DNA from: DATKGL01 sp035510795
Lineage (GTDB): Bacteria > Patescibacteriota > Saccharimonadia > Saccharimonadales > UBA4665
Direction of reading: 5' to 3'
NCBI GenBank assembly: GCA_035510795.1
Contig: DATKGL010000026.1
Span: forward strand, 1 to 43,832
Length of the DNA stretch: 43,832 nucleotides
The position numbers and the translations under genes are program-made. A model generated the notes under the pieces. It was not told the origin of the DNA. It did not search any database and saw only the letters and a program-made list of their open reading frames with translations. Positions 23,695 to 30,734 of this stretch are shown here, piece by piece (position 1 is the first letter of the stretch; each line of letters starts with the position of its first letter).

Positions 23695-24579
23695 TTATAT
23701 TTTTATTTTCGCTACGGCTCGTAGTTTAGCGCTACGGGCACGCGGATTTAAAACAAGTTCATGCTTATTGCTTGTGATGGGTTTTTTAGTAAGCAATTTC
23801 AGCTGAGCATCATAAGTGTCGCCAGCTATTTCGTTAAATGCCTGCTTAACTATCCGGTCTTCTAGGCTGTGGAATGTGATGATGCCAAGACGACCACCAG
23901 GCTGCAATAAGTCCACCCAGACCGGTAGACTCATCCTGATTAGATCTAGCTCATTATTTACTGCTATACGAAGTGCTTGAAATGTCCTAGTAGCAGGATG
24001 AATCCGATGATATCCGGGCCAGGCTTTGGTGACCATTGATGCAAGTTCTGTAGTGGAATGAATCGGTCGATTTTTTACGATCAACCGAGCTATACTTTTA
24101 GCTTTCGGTTCTTCTCCATATTGCTGCAAGATCTTCTCAATATCTGACTCACTGAAAAAATTTATGATTTCTTCAGCTGTCAAAGGTTGAGTTTGATCCA
24201 TTCGCATATCGAGAGGACCTGTTAATTTAAAGCTAAACCCACGACTCGCTATATTAAGGTGCGGTGACGATACGCCCAAATCAGCCAATATTATATCGAA
24301 CCTCTTCCCTTCGTTCAGGAGTTTAGCGCTAGCCGAATAAAAATCACTGTGAATTATTTCTATTCTTTGGCGTCCAAACAGTTTTCGTAACTCATCGACC
24401 GCATTTTTATCTCGATCAATAAGAACGCTGTTCTCGGGGTTATTAGTTCTTTCCAGAATTGCCTGCGCATGTCCGCCAAATCCTGCTGTTACGTCTAGGT
24501 ATGTATTCCCCGGACTTGGAGCAAGGTATTGAAGAACTTCGCTTAGTAATACTGGAATATGTTGACCATTTGTATTCAT
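23695..24579 (-). CDS. rsmH: 16S rRNA m4C1402 methyltransferase RsmH (MraW)
   Basis: This 294-residue SAM-dependent enzyme methylates N4 of C1402 in the ribosomal P site. Signature blocks are HIPVLLSEVLQYL at the start, YLDVTAGFGGHAQAIL (motif I), DIILADLGVSSPHL (motif IV), GFSFKLTGPLDMRMDQ, HPATRTFQALRIAVNNEL, and ITFHSLEDRIVKQAF. Length and order match the family. The start is fixed by the N-terminal HIPVLL block. It lies 355 bases downstream of mraZ rather than adjacent, and a 7-bp hairpin sits 15 bases before the ATG with only AAAAAGCAAAAG as possible ribosome contact. Confidence 0.97.
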   Translation of the reverse strand: MNTNGQHIPVLLSEVLQYLAPSPGNTYLDVTAGFGGHAQAILERTNNPENSVLIDRDKNAVDELRKLFGRQRIEIIHSDFYSASAKLLNEGKRFDIILADLGVSSPHLNIASRGFSFKLTGPLDMRMDQTQPLTAEEIINFFSESDIEKILQQYGEEPKAKSIARLIVKNRPIHSTTELASMVTKAWPGYHRIHPATRTFQALRIAVNNELDLIRMSLPVWVDLLQPGGRLGIITFHSLEDRIVKQAFNEIAGDTYDAQLKLLTKKPITSNKHELVLNPRARSAKLRAVAKIKI

Positions 24580-24593
24580 ATCTTTTGCTTTTT

Positions 24594-24610
24594 CTACTCA
24601 GGATGAGTAG
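24594..24610 (-). promoter_or_regulatory. Hairpin just upstream of rsmH start
   Basis: CTACTCA and TGAGTAG form a perfect 7-bp stem with a 3-base loop, ending 14 bases before the rsmH ATG. No T-run follows, so it is not a terminator. Its position suggests an effect on ribosome access. Confidence 0.45.
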
Positions 24611-24934
24611 CCTTTTCAAGGTCACCTAATCAGCAGCCAATTTTTTGTTTTTGTTTAGTGTTTTTGTTTTTGTAGAGAGTGATTCGAGGGTATGTATAGA
24701 AGTGGTTATAAAGATTTGAAAAATCTTAAAACTTCTTACACTCGAATCTTAAGTTTGAGAGACTTATGTGTGAGGTGGAGTTTTGGGAGGTGTTTTTGAG
24801 AGAAAGTGCAAGGGTTTTTAGAGTGGTTACCCTAACACCACGTATTGACTGCCGATTAGCTAATCTCGAGTCGTTTAATCGTTTTTAGCTTATGTGCCGA
24901 ATTGTTAAAGAACCAGCCAGTAAAACCGCGCAAG
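24611..24934 (-). promoter_or_regulatory. Long structured leader between mraZ and rsmH
   Basis: No gene is present in these 324 bases. The main element (24681-24748) is a three-tier stem: GATTCGAG/CTCGAATC outside, AGAAGT/ACTTCT in the middle, AAGATTT/AAATCTT at the tip. A palindrome GATTAGCTAATC lies at 24854-24865. The part nearest rsmH (24641-24673) is a run of AAAAACAAAAAC-type units in the mRNA sense. No clear terminator or second promoter is visible, so mraZ and rsmH may be joined by this leader. Confidence 0.5.
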
Positions 24935-25294
24935 TTATGGGGCCATTAACCGCCAATATCTCCCTACGCGCACTGCTATAACATCACGGTTAATGCCCGC
25001 ATATTCCAAAAGCTCGGGATCGATGGTGAATCGGCCTTGTTTGGCATCTATTTCACCCTCATCCTTCCCCATCCTGAACTGCACGTTGAGATCCGCAGTT
25101 TTTTCATCAAGGATATTCCCCTGAAGAAGCGGCTCAACATCCTGTTCCCAAACTAATTTTGGGTATAGGTGGAGATACTTTTGGAACCCACGAGTAATGA
25201 CTACTCCGCTAGCAAACTCGGCACGAAGTTCGGTCGGTATGGTTAACCTCCGTTTGTCGTCGAGCTTGCGCTGAAAGTAATCTACCGTTGTCAT
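24935..25294 (-). CDS. mraZ: Transcriptional regulator MraZ
   Basis: This 119-residue AbrB-fold protein binds TGGGN repeats and represses the dcw operon in bacteria where it was studied. The first half shows DDKRRLTIPTELRAEF, matching the family DxKGRLxIPxxxR motif with Arg for Gly. The second half shows EIDAKQGRFTIDPELLEYAGI, the second copy of the same motif. It is shorter than the usual 140-150 residues. The promoter upstream carries four TGGGT boxes, so autoregulation is likely. No Shine-Dalgarno site precedes the ATG (AATTTAAAT). Confidence 0.95.
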   Translation of the reverse strand: MTTVDYFQRKLDDKRRLTIPTELRAEFASGVVITRGFQKYLHLYPKLVWEQDVEPLLQGNILDEKTADLNVQFRMGKDEGEIDAKQGRFTIDPELLEYAGINRDVIAVRVGRYWRLMAP

Positions 25295-25315
25295 ATATTT
25301 AAATTAGTCCCAAGT

Positions 25316-25330
25316 GGTTTTTGTTTTTGG
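25316..25330 (-). promoter_or_regulatory. AAAAACAAAAA leader motif before mraZ
   Basis: In the mRNA sense this reads CCAAAAACAAAAACC and lies in the mraZ leader, about 20 bases before the start codon. The same unit occurs before rsmH, ftsL and the CHAP hydrolase gene. Confidence 0.4.
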
Positions 25331-25352
25331 TCCTGGGAGTCTATTTTGGACT

Positions 25353-25405
25353 ACCCACGACTACCCACTTAGTTGAATATACTACCCACGACTACCCACT
25401 GACAA
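25353..25405 (-). promoter_or_regulatory. mraZ promoter with four MraZ boxes
   Basis: On the minus strand TTGTCA (25405-25400), 18 bases and TATATT (25381-25376) form a promoter. Its spacer contains two TGGGT boxes (at 25398 and 25388) exactly 10 bp apart, and a second pair (25367 and 25357) lies just downstream. TGGGN repeats at 10-bp spacing are the known MraZ target. Binding would block both polymerase and early elongation. Confidence 0.8.
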
Positions 25406-25442
25406 TAGAATTCTAAAGAATAGTTAGTGTTATAAACAGCAC

Positions 25443-25480
25443 TTATCCACAGTTATGCGTGTAAGTGGCATTTATCCACA
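25443..25480 (+). promoter_or_regulatory. Pair of DnaA boxes upstream of mraZ
   Basis: Two perfect TTATCCACA sites at 25443-25451 and 25472-25480, same orientation, 29 bp apart, lie about 40 bp upstream of the mraZ -35. They could tie dcw transcription to DnaA level. An origin is less likely because no long AT-rich unwinding region or dnaA/dnaN neighbour is present. Confidence 0.5.
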
Positions 25481-25510
25481 ACATATAGCGTTTAACAGGA
25501 ATCCCTAACA

Positions 25511-25987
25511 CTAGAGTTTGTTTTGAGCTGCTTGGAGGTCCCCAGTAGGACTTACTTCGGGTACGCCGCCTTCGGCAATGCACATTCCTAAAGGAACATC
25601 GTCTAAGACAACAGCATCACCCGCGCGAAGGCCTTCACTTCCACTGACATAATAATTAGGCGTATTGGCAGGTGTTCGAACTACATTTTCGGGCATCGCA
25701 AATACCATGGGTACATTATCGTGAGATCCAAATTTGTTAGCTATGCCGTCTAATGTAGCGCCGGCCGGAGCAGCAACACCACAGTAAGTGTTATGAGTAG
25801 GACTAGAAGCGGTTTCACGGGCAGCAACCCAACCACCAACACCACCAATTACGACACCGATAGCGGCTCCTGTTCTGAGGGCACGCTGACGCATATTTGG
25901 TCGTCTATCTGGAGTACGATCTCGAGATATAGCGGTTTGAGAAGTCGGAAATGTAGGAACTGATCTTGATTCGGGTTGTTTTGACAT
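25511..25987 (-). CDS. Anchored protein with LysM-like domain
   Basis: The protein has 158 residues: a basic, disordered N-terminus of about 35 residues, one Gly-rich hydrophobic helix at about 36-55 (GAAIGVVIGGVGGWVAA), then a domain with YCGVAAPAGATLDGIANKFG and a later GLRAGDAVVL. That spacing (T-L-x-x-I-A-x-x-F-G ... L-x-x-G-D-x-V-x-L) resembles a diverged LysM motif, which binds glycan strands. Two Cys (in YCG and MCIAEGG) could form a disulfide outside the cell. A wall-binding role fits its place next to the dcw cluster. It is transcribed in the same direction as mraZ, ending before the DnaA boxes. The assignment is tentative. Confidence 0.5.
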   Translation of the reverse strand: MSKQPESRSVPTFPTSQTAISRDRTPDRRPNMRQRALRTGAAIGVVIGGVGGWVAARETASSPTHNTYCGVAAPAGATLDGIANKFGSHDNVPMVFAMPENVVRTPANTPNYYVSGSEGLRAGDAVVLDDVPLGMCIAEGGVPEVSPTGDLQAAQNKL

Positions 25988-26039
25988 AAAGCTATACTAA
26001 CAAATAATGCTTATGATGTCAATATTATTATGAAATATG

Positions 26040-26678
26040 TTAGAGTTCTACACTCTGTTCGTCAGCTAGGACAATGATTTTTATCCCTGGTTTAACTGGG
26101 GCTAATAATTTAGCAAAAAAATTGGGGTCGGCGGAAAAATAATCATAATGGACCGGGATAACCGTATCGCAACCCAAGCTTTTAACAAAACTAAACACAT
26201 CCCGGGGGCTAATATCAGGCCCGGCTATCGGCGCAGCTACTGCATTTACTGTTAGATTGTCAATTTTAATACCATCGCCTGAGTGAAAAAAGACATCATC
26301 TATCAAATAACCGGTGTTCTGGGGACCGGCCGATCCGTCAACCATTGCCACGTGCGGCAGTTCCCTAGCTGTTATTGAAAATCCAGCAATTTCAAATTTC
26401 TCACCATCTGAAACTACTTTAGTAACGATACCCCCAAAAGCTTTGGATGTGCTTTGATTGCCAACGACTATCATCTGACCGCCTCTCGTTAGATCATCAA
26501 TCAACGCCGGATCGGCATGATCAGCATGTTCGTGAGTGATAAGAATCGCCTCAGCCGGGAATAAATCTTCGGCCCTATATTTAGGCGAGACCAAGGATCC
26601 TGGATCAATAATTATTCTTTTGCCGTCTTTTTCGATGATTAGGCAGCTTTGAGGATATTTTGTAACTTTCATGAGCAT
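26040..26678 (-). CDS. MBL-fold metal-dependent hydrolase (UlaG-like)
   Basis: This 212-residue metallo-beta-lactamase-fold protein resembles the UlaG/YtkL group. It opens with TKYPQSCLIIEKDGKRIIIDPG, then the metal site ILITHEHADHADP (H-x-H-x-D-H), a later His in ARELPHVAM, HSGDG, and a terminal VIPVHYDYFS. These give the full set of metal ligands. Substrates of such small cytoplasmic enzymes are diverse and not predictable. A strong AAAGGAGAG ribosome site precedes ATG 26678; the next in-frame ATG is two codons later. It follows glyS on the same strand after a 60-base gap. Confidence 0.85.
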   Translation of the reverse strand: MLMKVTKYPQSCLIIEKDGKRIIIDPGSLVSPKYRAEDLFPAEAILITHEHADHADPALIDDLTRGGQMIVVGNQSTSKAFGGIVTKVVSDGEKFEIAGFSITARELPHVAMVDGSAGPQNTGYLIDDVFFHSGDGIKIDNLTVNAVAAPIAGPDISPRDVFSFVKSLGCDTVIPVHYDYFSADPNFFAKLLAPVKPGIKIIVLADEQSVEL

Positions 26679-26736
26679 CTCTCTCCTTTCGTCAAAATAT
26701 TAGCGTTCTCAGATAATAATCGCCCGCTTAGATCAA

Positions 26737-28083
26737 CTAGATTTTTATATTATCAGCGAGCTCATTAATTTTAACACGAACTTGTTTGGTGTCATCCCTT
26801 TGGCGGATAGTAACCGATTGATCGTTGAGAGATTCAAAATCGACGGTTACGCAGTAAGGGGTTCCTATTTCATCCTGCCGGCGGTATCTTCGGCCAATGC
26901 TTTGTGTTTCGTCATATTCAATACTCCAGTCACTATTCGTGGCTAACTGGTCAAAAACTTGTTTTGCTAGATTACTTAAATCGGGTTTCTTGCTAAGTGG
27001 CAATACAGCAACTTTTACCGGTGCAACCTTCGGATTAAGTCGCAGTACAACTCGTTTTTCGCCATTAATTTCATCTTCATCGTAACTATTAATTAATACT
27101 GCCATAATTAAGCGGCCAAGGCCGACCGAGCTTTCAATGACATAGGGAATAAAGCGTTTATTCGTTAGCTCATCAAAGTATGACAAGTCTTTTCCGCTGC
27201 CCTTTGATTGATTGGTCAAATCATAATTAGTACGGTTGTGCGTACCCCATAGTTCCTTAAAGCCTTGCGGGTATTTAAAATAAATATCGTGAGCTTTTGT
27301 TGCATAGTGAGCTCTCTCGCTTTGGTCGTGCTCGTGCCATTGGATGTTTTCTTCTTTGATGCCGATTTGGTTAAGCAAAAAATTCCAGGCAAATTGCCGC
27401 CATTTTTCGTACTCTTGATCTTGATCTTTTGGATCAATAAAATACTGGAGCTCCATTTGTTCCAACTCACGAACTCGAAAAATAAAATCACGGGGGCTAA
27501 TCTCGTTACGGAAAGCTTTTCCGATCTGAGCAATACCAAACGGGACTTTACTTCTAGTTGTTTCCAGCACATTAGCGAAATTCGTAAAAATTGATCCAGC
27601 AGTTTCCGGACGTAAATAAGCAACAGATGAGTCGTCTTCAACCGGGCCGACCCAAGTTTTCATCATCAGATTGTATTGTCGGGGTGCTGTTAATGTATCC
27701 TTGCCGCAGTTAGGACAAGGTTTATCTTTAAGCAAGTCAGTAAGTTCTTCAATATTCGAAGAGTTAGTCTCGATAAGGCTGTCAGCCCGAAAACGCATCT
27801 GACAATTTTTGCAATCAATTAACGGATCATTAAACCCGGCCAGATGGCCACTAGCTTCCCATAATTTAGGATTTTGAATAATGGCCCCGTCGAGACCAAA
27901 TATTTCCCTGTTCTCCTTAACTACGGCTTTCCACCAAAGATTCTTCAGGTTAGTAGCGAGCTCCGTTCCATAAGGACCATAATCCCAAAAACCAGCTAAA
28001 CCACCATAGATATCGCTAGCCGGAAAAACAAAACCTCTTCGCTTACATAGGCTAGTTAATTGTTCAAGAGATATATCACTCAT
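26737..28083 (-). CDS. glyS: Glycyl-tRNA synthetase, single-chain class II
   Basis: This 448-residue enzyme charges tRNA-Gly. It is of the alpha2, eukaryote/Gram-positive type. Visible are the N-terminal catalytic start LCKRRGFVFPASDIYGG, a Cys4 insertion (CKNC then CPNC), motif 2 IGKAFRNEISPRDFIFRVRELEQME, motif 3 SSVGLGRLIMAVL, and the C-terminal anticodon-binding domain from about residue 350 (VAPVKVAVLPLSKKPDLSNLA ... RRYRRQDEIGTPYCVTVD). The start Met and SDISLEQLTSLC match the family. It follows recO with a 10-base gap, in the same operon as the pseudo two-component pair. Confidence 0.97.
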   Translation of the reverse strand: MSDISLEQLTSLCKRRGFVFPASDIYGGLAGFWDYGPYGTELATNLKNLWWKAVVKENREIFGLDGAIIQNPKLWEASGHLAGFNDPLIDCKNCQMRFRADSLIETNSSNIEELTDLLKDKPCPNCGKDTLTAPRQYNLMMKTWVGPVEDDSSVAYLRPETAGSIFTNFANVLETTRSKVPFGIAQIGKAFRNEISPRDFIFRVRELEQMELQYFIDPKDQDQEYEKWRQFAWNFLLNQIGIKEENIQWHEHDQSERAHYATKAHDIYFKYPQGFKELWGTHNRTNYDLTNQSKGSGKDLSYFDELTNKRFIPYVIESSVGLGRLIMAVLINSYDEDEINGEKRVVLRLNPKVAPVKVAVLPLSKKPDLSNLAKQVFDQLATNSDWSIEYDETQSIGRRYRRQDEIGTPYCVTVDFESLNDQSVTIRQRDDTKQVRVKINELADNIKI

Positions 28084-28093
28084 CTATAACGGA

Positions 28094-28795
28094 TTATAAA
28101 CGAATATAAATTTCACGCATAGTTTGAGTAAGTGGTTTTAGTTCAGTTAATACCTCACGAATCCCTATAACCCTCTGTAAAGATTCAGGATTATTGCAAT
28201 TAAAGCCAACTCTTAGAAATTTAATATGATTAGGCTTAAATCGGCCATCAGCAGATGGCATAAATGACATGCTGTCAAAGTTAAAACTATAGTCCTGGTT
28301 TTCGGTTAATTGTTGGCCGCTGCTATCTGTGCGTAAATTTGGTTTATGGCCACCTATTCTTAACAGTTGCAAAGTAAACCAGATCTGGATTAGATCTAGA
28401 TCAACAATAGGGTTATTTAGAGCTTCGAGTGCATTGTTGAGCAGTTGAAAATAATTCGATTCAGGTTGATCTTCAGTTGCCCGATCAAGTTGTTTGATCA
28501 ATTCATACCCCAGCATGGTCCGGTCAATATCTTTTACTATTTTCGGATAATAATTAACCAGCCGGCACGAAACAAGCGTACCTAACCCTTGCCCGGATTG
28601 CATAAATGAGATATTGCTGACACAGAACAGCTCAACCCCACCAGCTAATTTCGATTTGGATTTTCTAACACCTTTGGCGACTAGTCGTAATTTACCATAA
28701 TCAGGCGTAATAAAACTTACTATACGATCAGCTTCAGCATAGTTAATTCTTTTTAATATGATGGCAGACGTATTTTTATGCGGTTGTTGAACCAT
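28094..28795 (-). CDS. recO: DNA repair protein RecO
   Basis: This 233-residue protein helps load RecA on SSB-coated single-stranded DNA. The N-terminal OB fold starts HKNTSAIILKRINYAEADRIVSFIT and contains LRLVAKGVRKSKSKLAGGVELF, the best-conserved block. The helical C-terminal domain lacks the Cys4 zinc site found in many RecO proteins, although this is common in other RecO proteins. It begins three bases after the stop of the pseudo-receiver gene. Co-expression with that signalling pair is therefore expected, though functional linkage is unproven. Confidence 0.9.
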   Translation of the reverse strand: MVQQPHKNTSAIILKRINYAEADRIVSFITPDYGKLRLVAKGVRKSKSKLAGGVELFCVSNISFMQSGQGLGTLVSCRLVNYYPKIVKDIDRTMLGYELIKQLDRATEDQPESNYFQLLNNALEALNNPIVDLDLIQIWFTLQLLRIGGHKPNLRTDSSGQQLTENQDYSFNFDSMSFMPSADGRFKPNHIKFLRVGFNCNNPESLQRVIGIREVLTELKPLTQTMREIYIRL

Positions 28796-28798
28796 GTT

Positions 28799-29188
28799 TT
28801 AACCAGCAGTTAATAAACTGGGTTTAATCTGATTATTAACTTCGTTGATTAGCTTAAAGAGCGAGGTTGTCGATTTATACAAATAGCTTATAACGCCCAA
28901 GTAATCTGTGATTTTTGTGTTAAATTCAGAAACAGGCACTAAACTCTGGATAATTATAGGTATATCTTGCCATTCGGGATATGAGCGAAGTTCATATATG
29001 AATTCAATGCCGTTGTGTGAAACCAGTTGAATTTCCATAATAATTAAATCAGGTTTACTCTTGTCAGCTAAGGATATAGCCGCCTGTGCATCTCCGGCCA
29101 CAACAACGCGGTAGCCTTCATGGGTCAAGGCTTTAGTGTAGATATTTGCTAATACAATATCTGGTTCAATAAGTAATATTTGGCTCAT
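28799..29188 (-). CDS. Stand-alone pseudo-receiver (Asp to Glu)
   Basis: This 129-residue protein has a response-regulator receiver fold and no output domain. The strand-1 acidic pair is degraded to Glu8-Pro9 (LLIEPD). The phosphoacceptor position is Glu52 (LIIMEIQL) where Asp is required. Ser82 replaces the usual Thr, while Lys105 (YLYKS) is kept. It cannot be phosphorylated normally. Asp to Glu often mimics the phosphorylated state, so it may be constitutively active for protein binding. It lies eight bases after the pseudokinase and three bases before recO. The functional meaning is inference; the substitutions are seen directly. Confidence 0.88.
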   Translation of the reverse strand: MSQILLIEPDIVLANIYTKALTHEGYRVVVAGDAQAAISLADKSKPDLIIMEIQLVSHNGIEFIYELRSYPEWQDIPIIIQSLVPVSEFNTKITDYLGVISYLYKSTTSLFKLINEVNNQIKPSLLTAG

Positions 29189-29196
29189 TGTAATTT

Positions 29197-29922
29197 CTAA
29201 ATAAAACTTAGTTGTTTACTTGATTGAAAAATGGCGGCCAGTCCTCGCTGTCTATTATGACGAACACTGTTAAGCTCGCCTGCCATAGCCTGAATAATGT
29301 TTTTTGCTACAAAGATACCAGCAGCACTGTTTGCCGATAATTGAGTCAGTGGTTGGCGCATCAATCCATACAATTTAAAGGCAGCATTTAGCTGATGAGC
29401 GGATATGGGGCTGTTTTCAGCATATAGCCCCGCTAATATGTGATCAGCTCGTTTATGTGCTGTAAGATATATTGTCCGAGTCTGAGGTTGAAGAGTTTGA
29501 GCTTCAATAAAAGCCACTCCCAAGCTCAGCAACGCCGCCCGTAGGCCCAAAGCATTAGCCATCACCAGACCAACATTATTGCTGATATTAAGCTGCAGTT
29601 TAGTCTGATGTTGAGTAGCTACCTGATCTAGTTCGTTCATAACATCATATAAAGCTGAATTAACAGAGATAGGCTCAAGCTCAAGTTGATCTTGGGTATC
29701 GGCTAACTCAAGTCCAAGTAGATAGCTATCCAAAAGCGTTAGGGCAGTCCCGGCACTTTGGCGGATAGTATTTAATGCTATATCTGGTGAATCATTTGAA
29801 AGGAGGCTTAATTCACTACTCCTGACGATATGAAGCAAAGGAATTTTTAGCTCTTCTGCAACTGCCCTAAGTAATAATTGAGATTCCGCCGAACGCACAT
29901 TATCAGCAACAAAATTAGGCAT
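29197..29922 (-). CDS. Degenerate histidine-kinase-like protein (no phospho-His)
   Basis: This 241-residue soluble protein aligns with the HisKA-HATPase core of sensor kinases but has lost its key residues. The H-box reads AEELKIPLL, with Glu23 in place of His. The N-box region (ALGLRAALLSLGVAFIEAQ) lacks Asn, the G1 box is missing (LYAENSPISAHQ), and only a G2-like helix GIFVAKNIIQAMAGELNSV remains. It should neither phosphorylate nor bind ATP normally. It probably dimerises and binds the neighbouring pseudo-receiver. Start ATG 29922 follows GGGGAAAT. No membrane segment is present. Confidence 0.75.
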   Translation of the reverse strand: MPNFVADNVRSAESQLLLRAVAEELKIPLLHIVRSSELSLLSNDSPDIALNTIRQSAGTALTLLDSYLLGLELADTQDQLELEPISVNSALYDVMNELDQVATQHQTKLQLNISNNVGLVMANALGLRAALLSLGVAFIEAQTLQPQTRTIYLTAHKRADHILAGLYAENSPISAHQLNAAFKLYGLMRQPLTQLSANSAAGIFVAKNIIQAMAGELNSVRHNRQRGLAAIFQSSKQLSFI

Positions 29923-30023
29923 ATTTCCCCTCTAACAACTGGTTTCAGTATAACACTTAAAAGCGGCTGTTAATATGAAAAATTAACATGGATCTCGGTC
30001 GGCGAGAAGATCCAAAAATAGCA

Positions 30024-30518
30024 TTATCTATCTGGAGATCCATTAAATTTATATAAATATAGGCCTCCCTTCTCTGCCTCCGGCTCAATCTCAGGAAACC
30101 TAAATGCAAAGCTGACAACCCTTACTGGCTGCTTACATTCTTGAATAATTTTATTGTTCAACTTCTCCATATACCTGCCAAGCCCGAATATGTATATACC
30201 GTCGGCTTTTTCGAGCGGCGCTTTCCAAAAATTGCCCCAATGTATCTGGATTAGCTGTCGTTTTTTATGGGTTGCTATTTTGCTATAAATTACCAGAACA
30301 GGGTTAATCTCGTAGCCTATTGCCCTTACCCCCTTAGCTGCGGCTTCTTTTAATACCCGTCCATCACCGCTCCCCAGTTCAATTAATGTTTGGCCTGATT
30401 TAAGATTTAACATCTCAATGGCCTTCTTCGCCTGATCTCGTAGCGTTGGCAAAAACGGCGGCCCGAATAGCAGAACAAAGCTAAATAATAATACGATCGC
30501 TAGGAATATAAATAACAT
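30024..30518 (-). CDS. Membrane-anchored methyltransferase-like protein
   Basis: This 164-residue protein has an N-terminal hydrophobic helix (about residues 2-22, LFIFLAIVLLFSFVLLFG) and a compact Rossmann methyltransferase domain. Motif I is TLIELGSGDGRVLKEAA, followed by AIGYEINPVLV (motif II) and ADGIYIFGLGRYMEKL (motif IV region). The domain is short and lacks the usual C-terminal strands, so it may act on a lipid or membrane protein, or be an accessory factor. Similar short anchored methylases are known in several bacteria (class I). It starts 12 bases after xseB on the same strand, so it is probably part of the xse operon. Confidence 0.75.
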   Translation of the reverse strand: MLFIFLAIVLLFSFVLLFGPPFLPTLRDQAKKAIEMLNLKSGQTLIELGSGDGRVLKEAAAKGVRAIGYEINPVLVIYSKIATHKKRQLIQIHWGNFWKAPLEKADGIYIFGLGRYMEKLNNKIIQECKQPVRVVSFAFRFPEIEPEAEKGGLYLYKFNGSPDR

Positions 30519-30530
30519 CTGAGTATTTCT

Positions 30531-30734
30531 TTAATCACTCGGGTCTATTTTGTTGATTTTTTTGATTATATTCTTCGATTTATCTAAATAAACTTGCAGT
30601 TGTTTAATTAGTTCCTGCCCGCGCTTATACAGTATTAAAGCCTGATCAATATCTGTTGAGGGGTTTTGCAACTCCGTTAATATGTTTTCAAGTTCATCAT
30701 TTAGCTCTGCATAATTTTCGATTTTTGTAGTCAT
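30531..30734 (-). CDS. xseB: Exodeoxyribonuclease VII small subunit
   Basis: This 67-residue helical protein has the XseB pattern NYAELNDELENILTELQNP, then DIDQALILYKRGQELIKQLQVYLDKSKNII. Several copies bind the large subunit and restrain its nuclease activity on single-stranded DNA. Its ATG overlaps the xseA stop by four bases, so the subunits are made together. Length is typical. Confidence 0.93.
   Translation of the reverse strand: MTTKIENYAELNDELENILTELQNPSTDIDQALILYKRGQELIKQLQVYLDKSKNIIKKINKIDPSD

Noticed and set aside
25353..25398. Short CRISPR-like array of ACTACCCAC repeats
   Set aside because: Repeats are five bases at 10-bp spacing, matching MraZ operators; no CRISPR-length repeat or cas gene is present.
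29990..30013. GGATCTCG hairpin as terminator of the anchored methyltransferase
   Set aside because: In the minus direction the T-run precedes rather than follows the stem.
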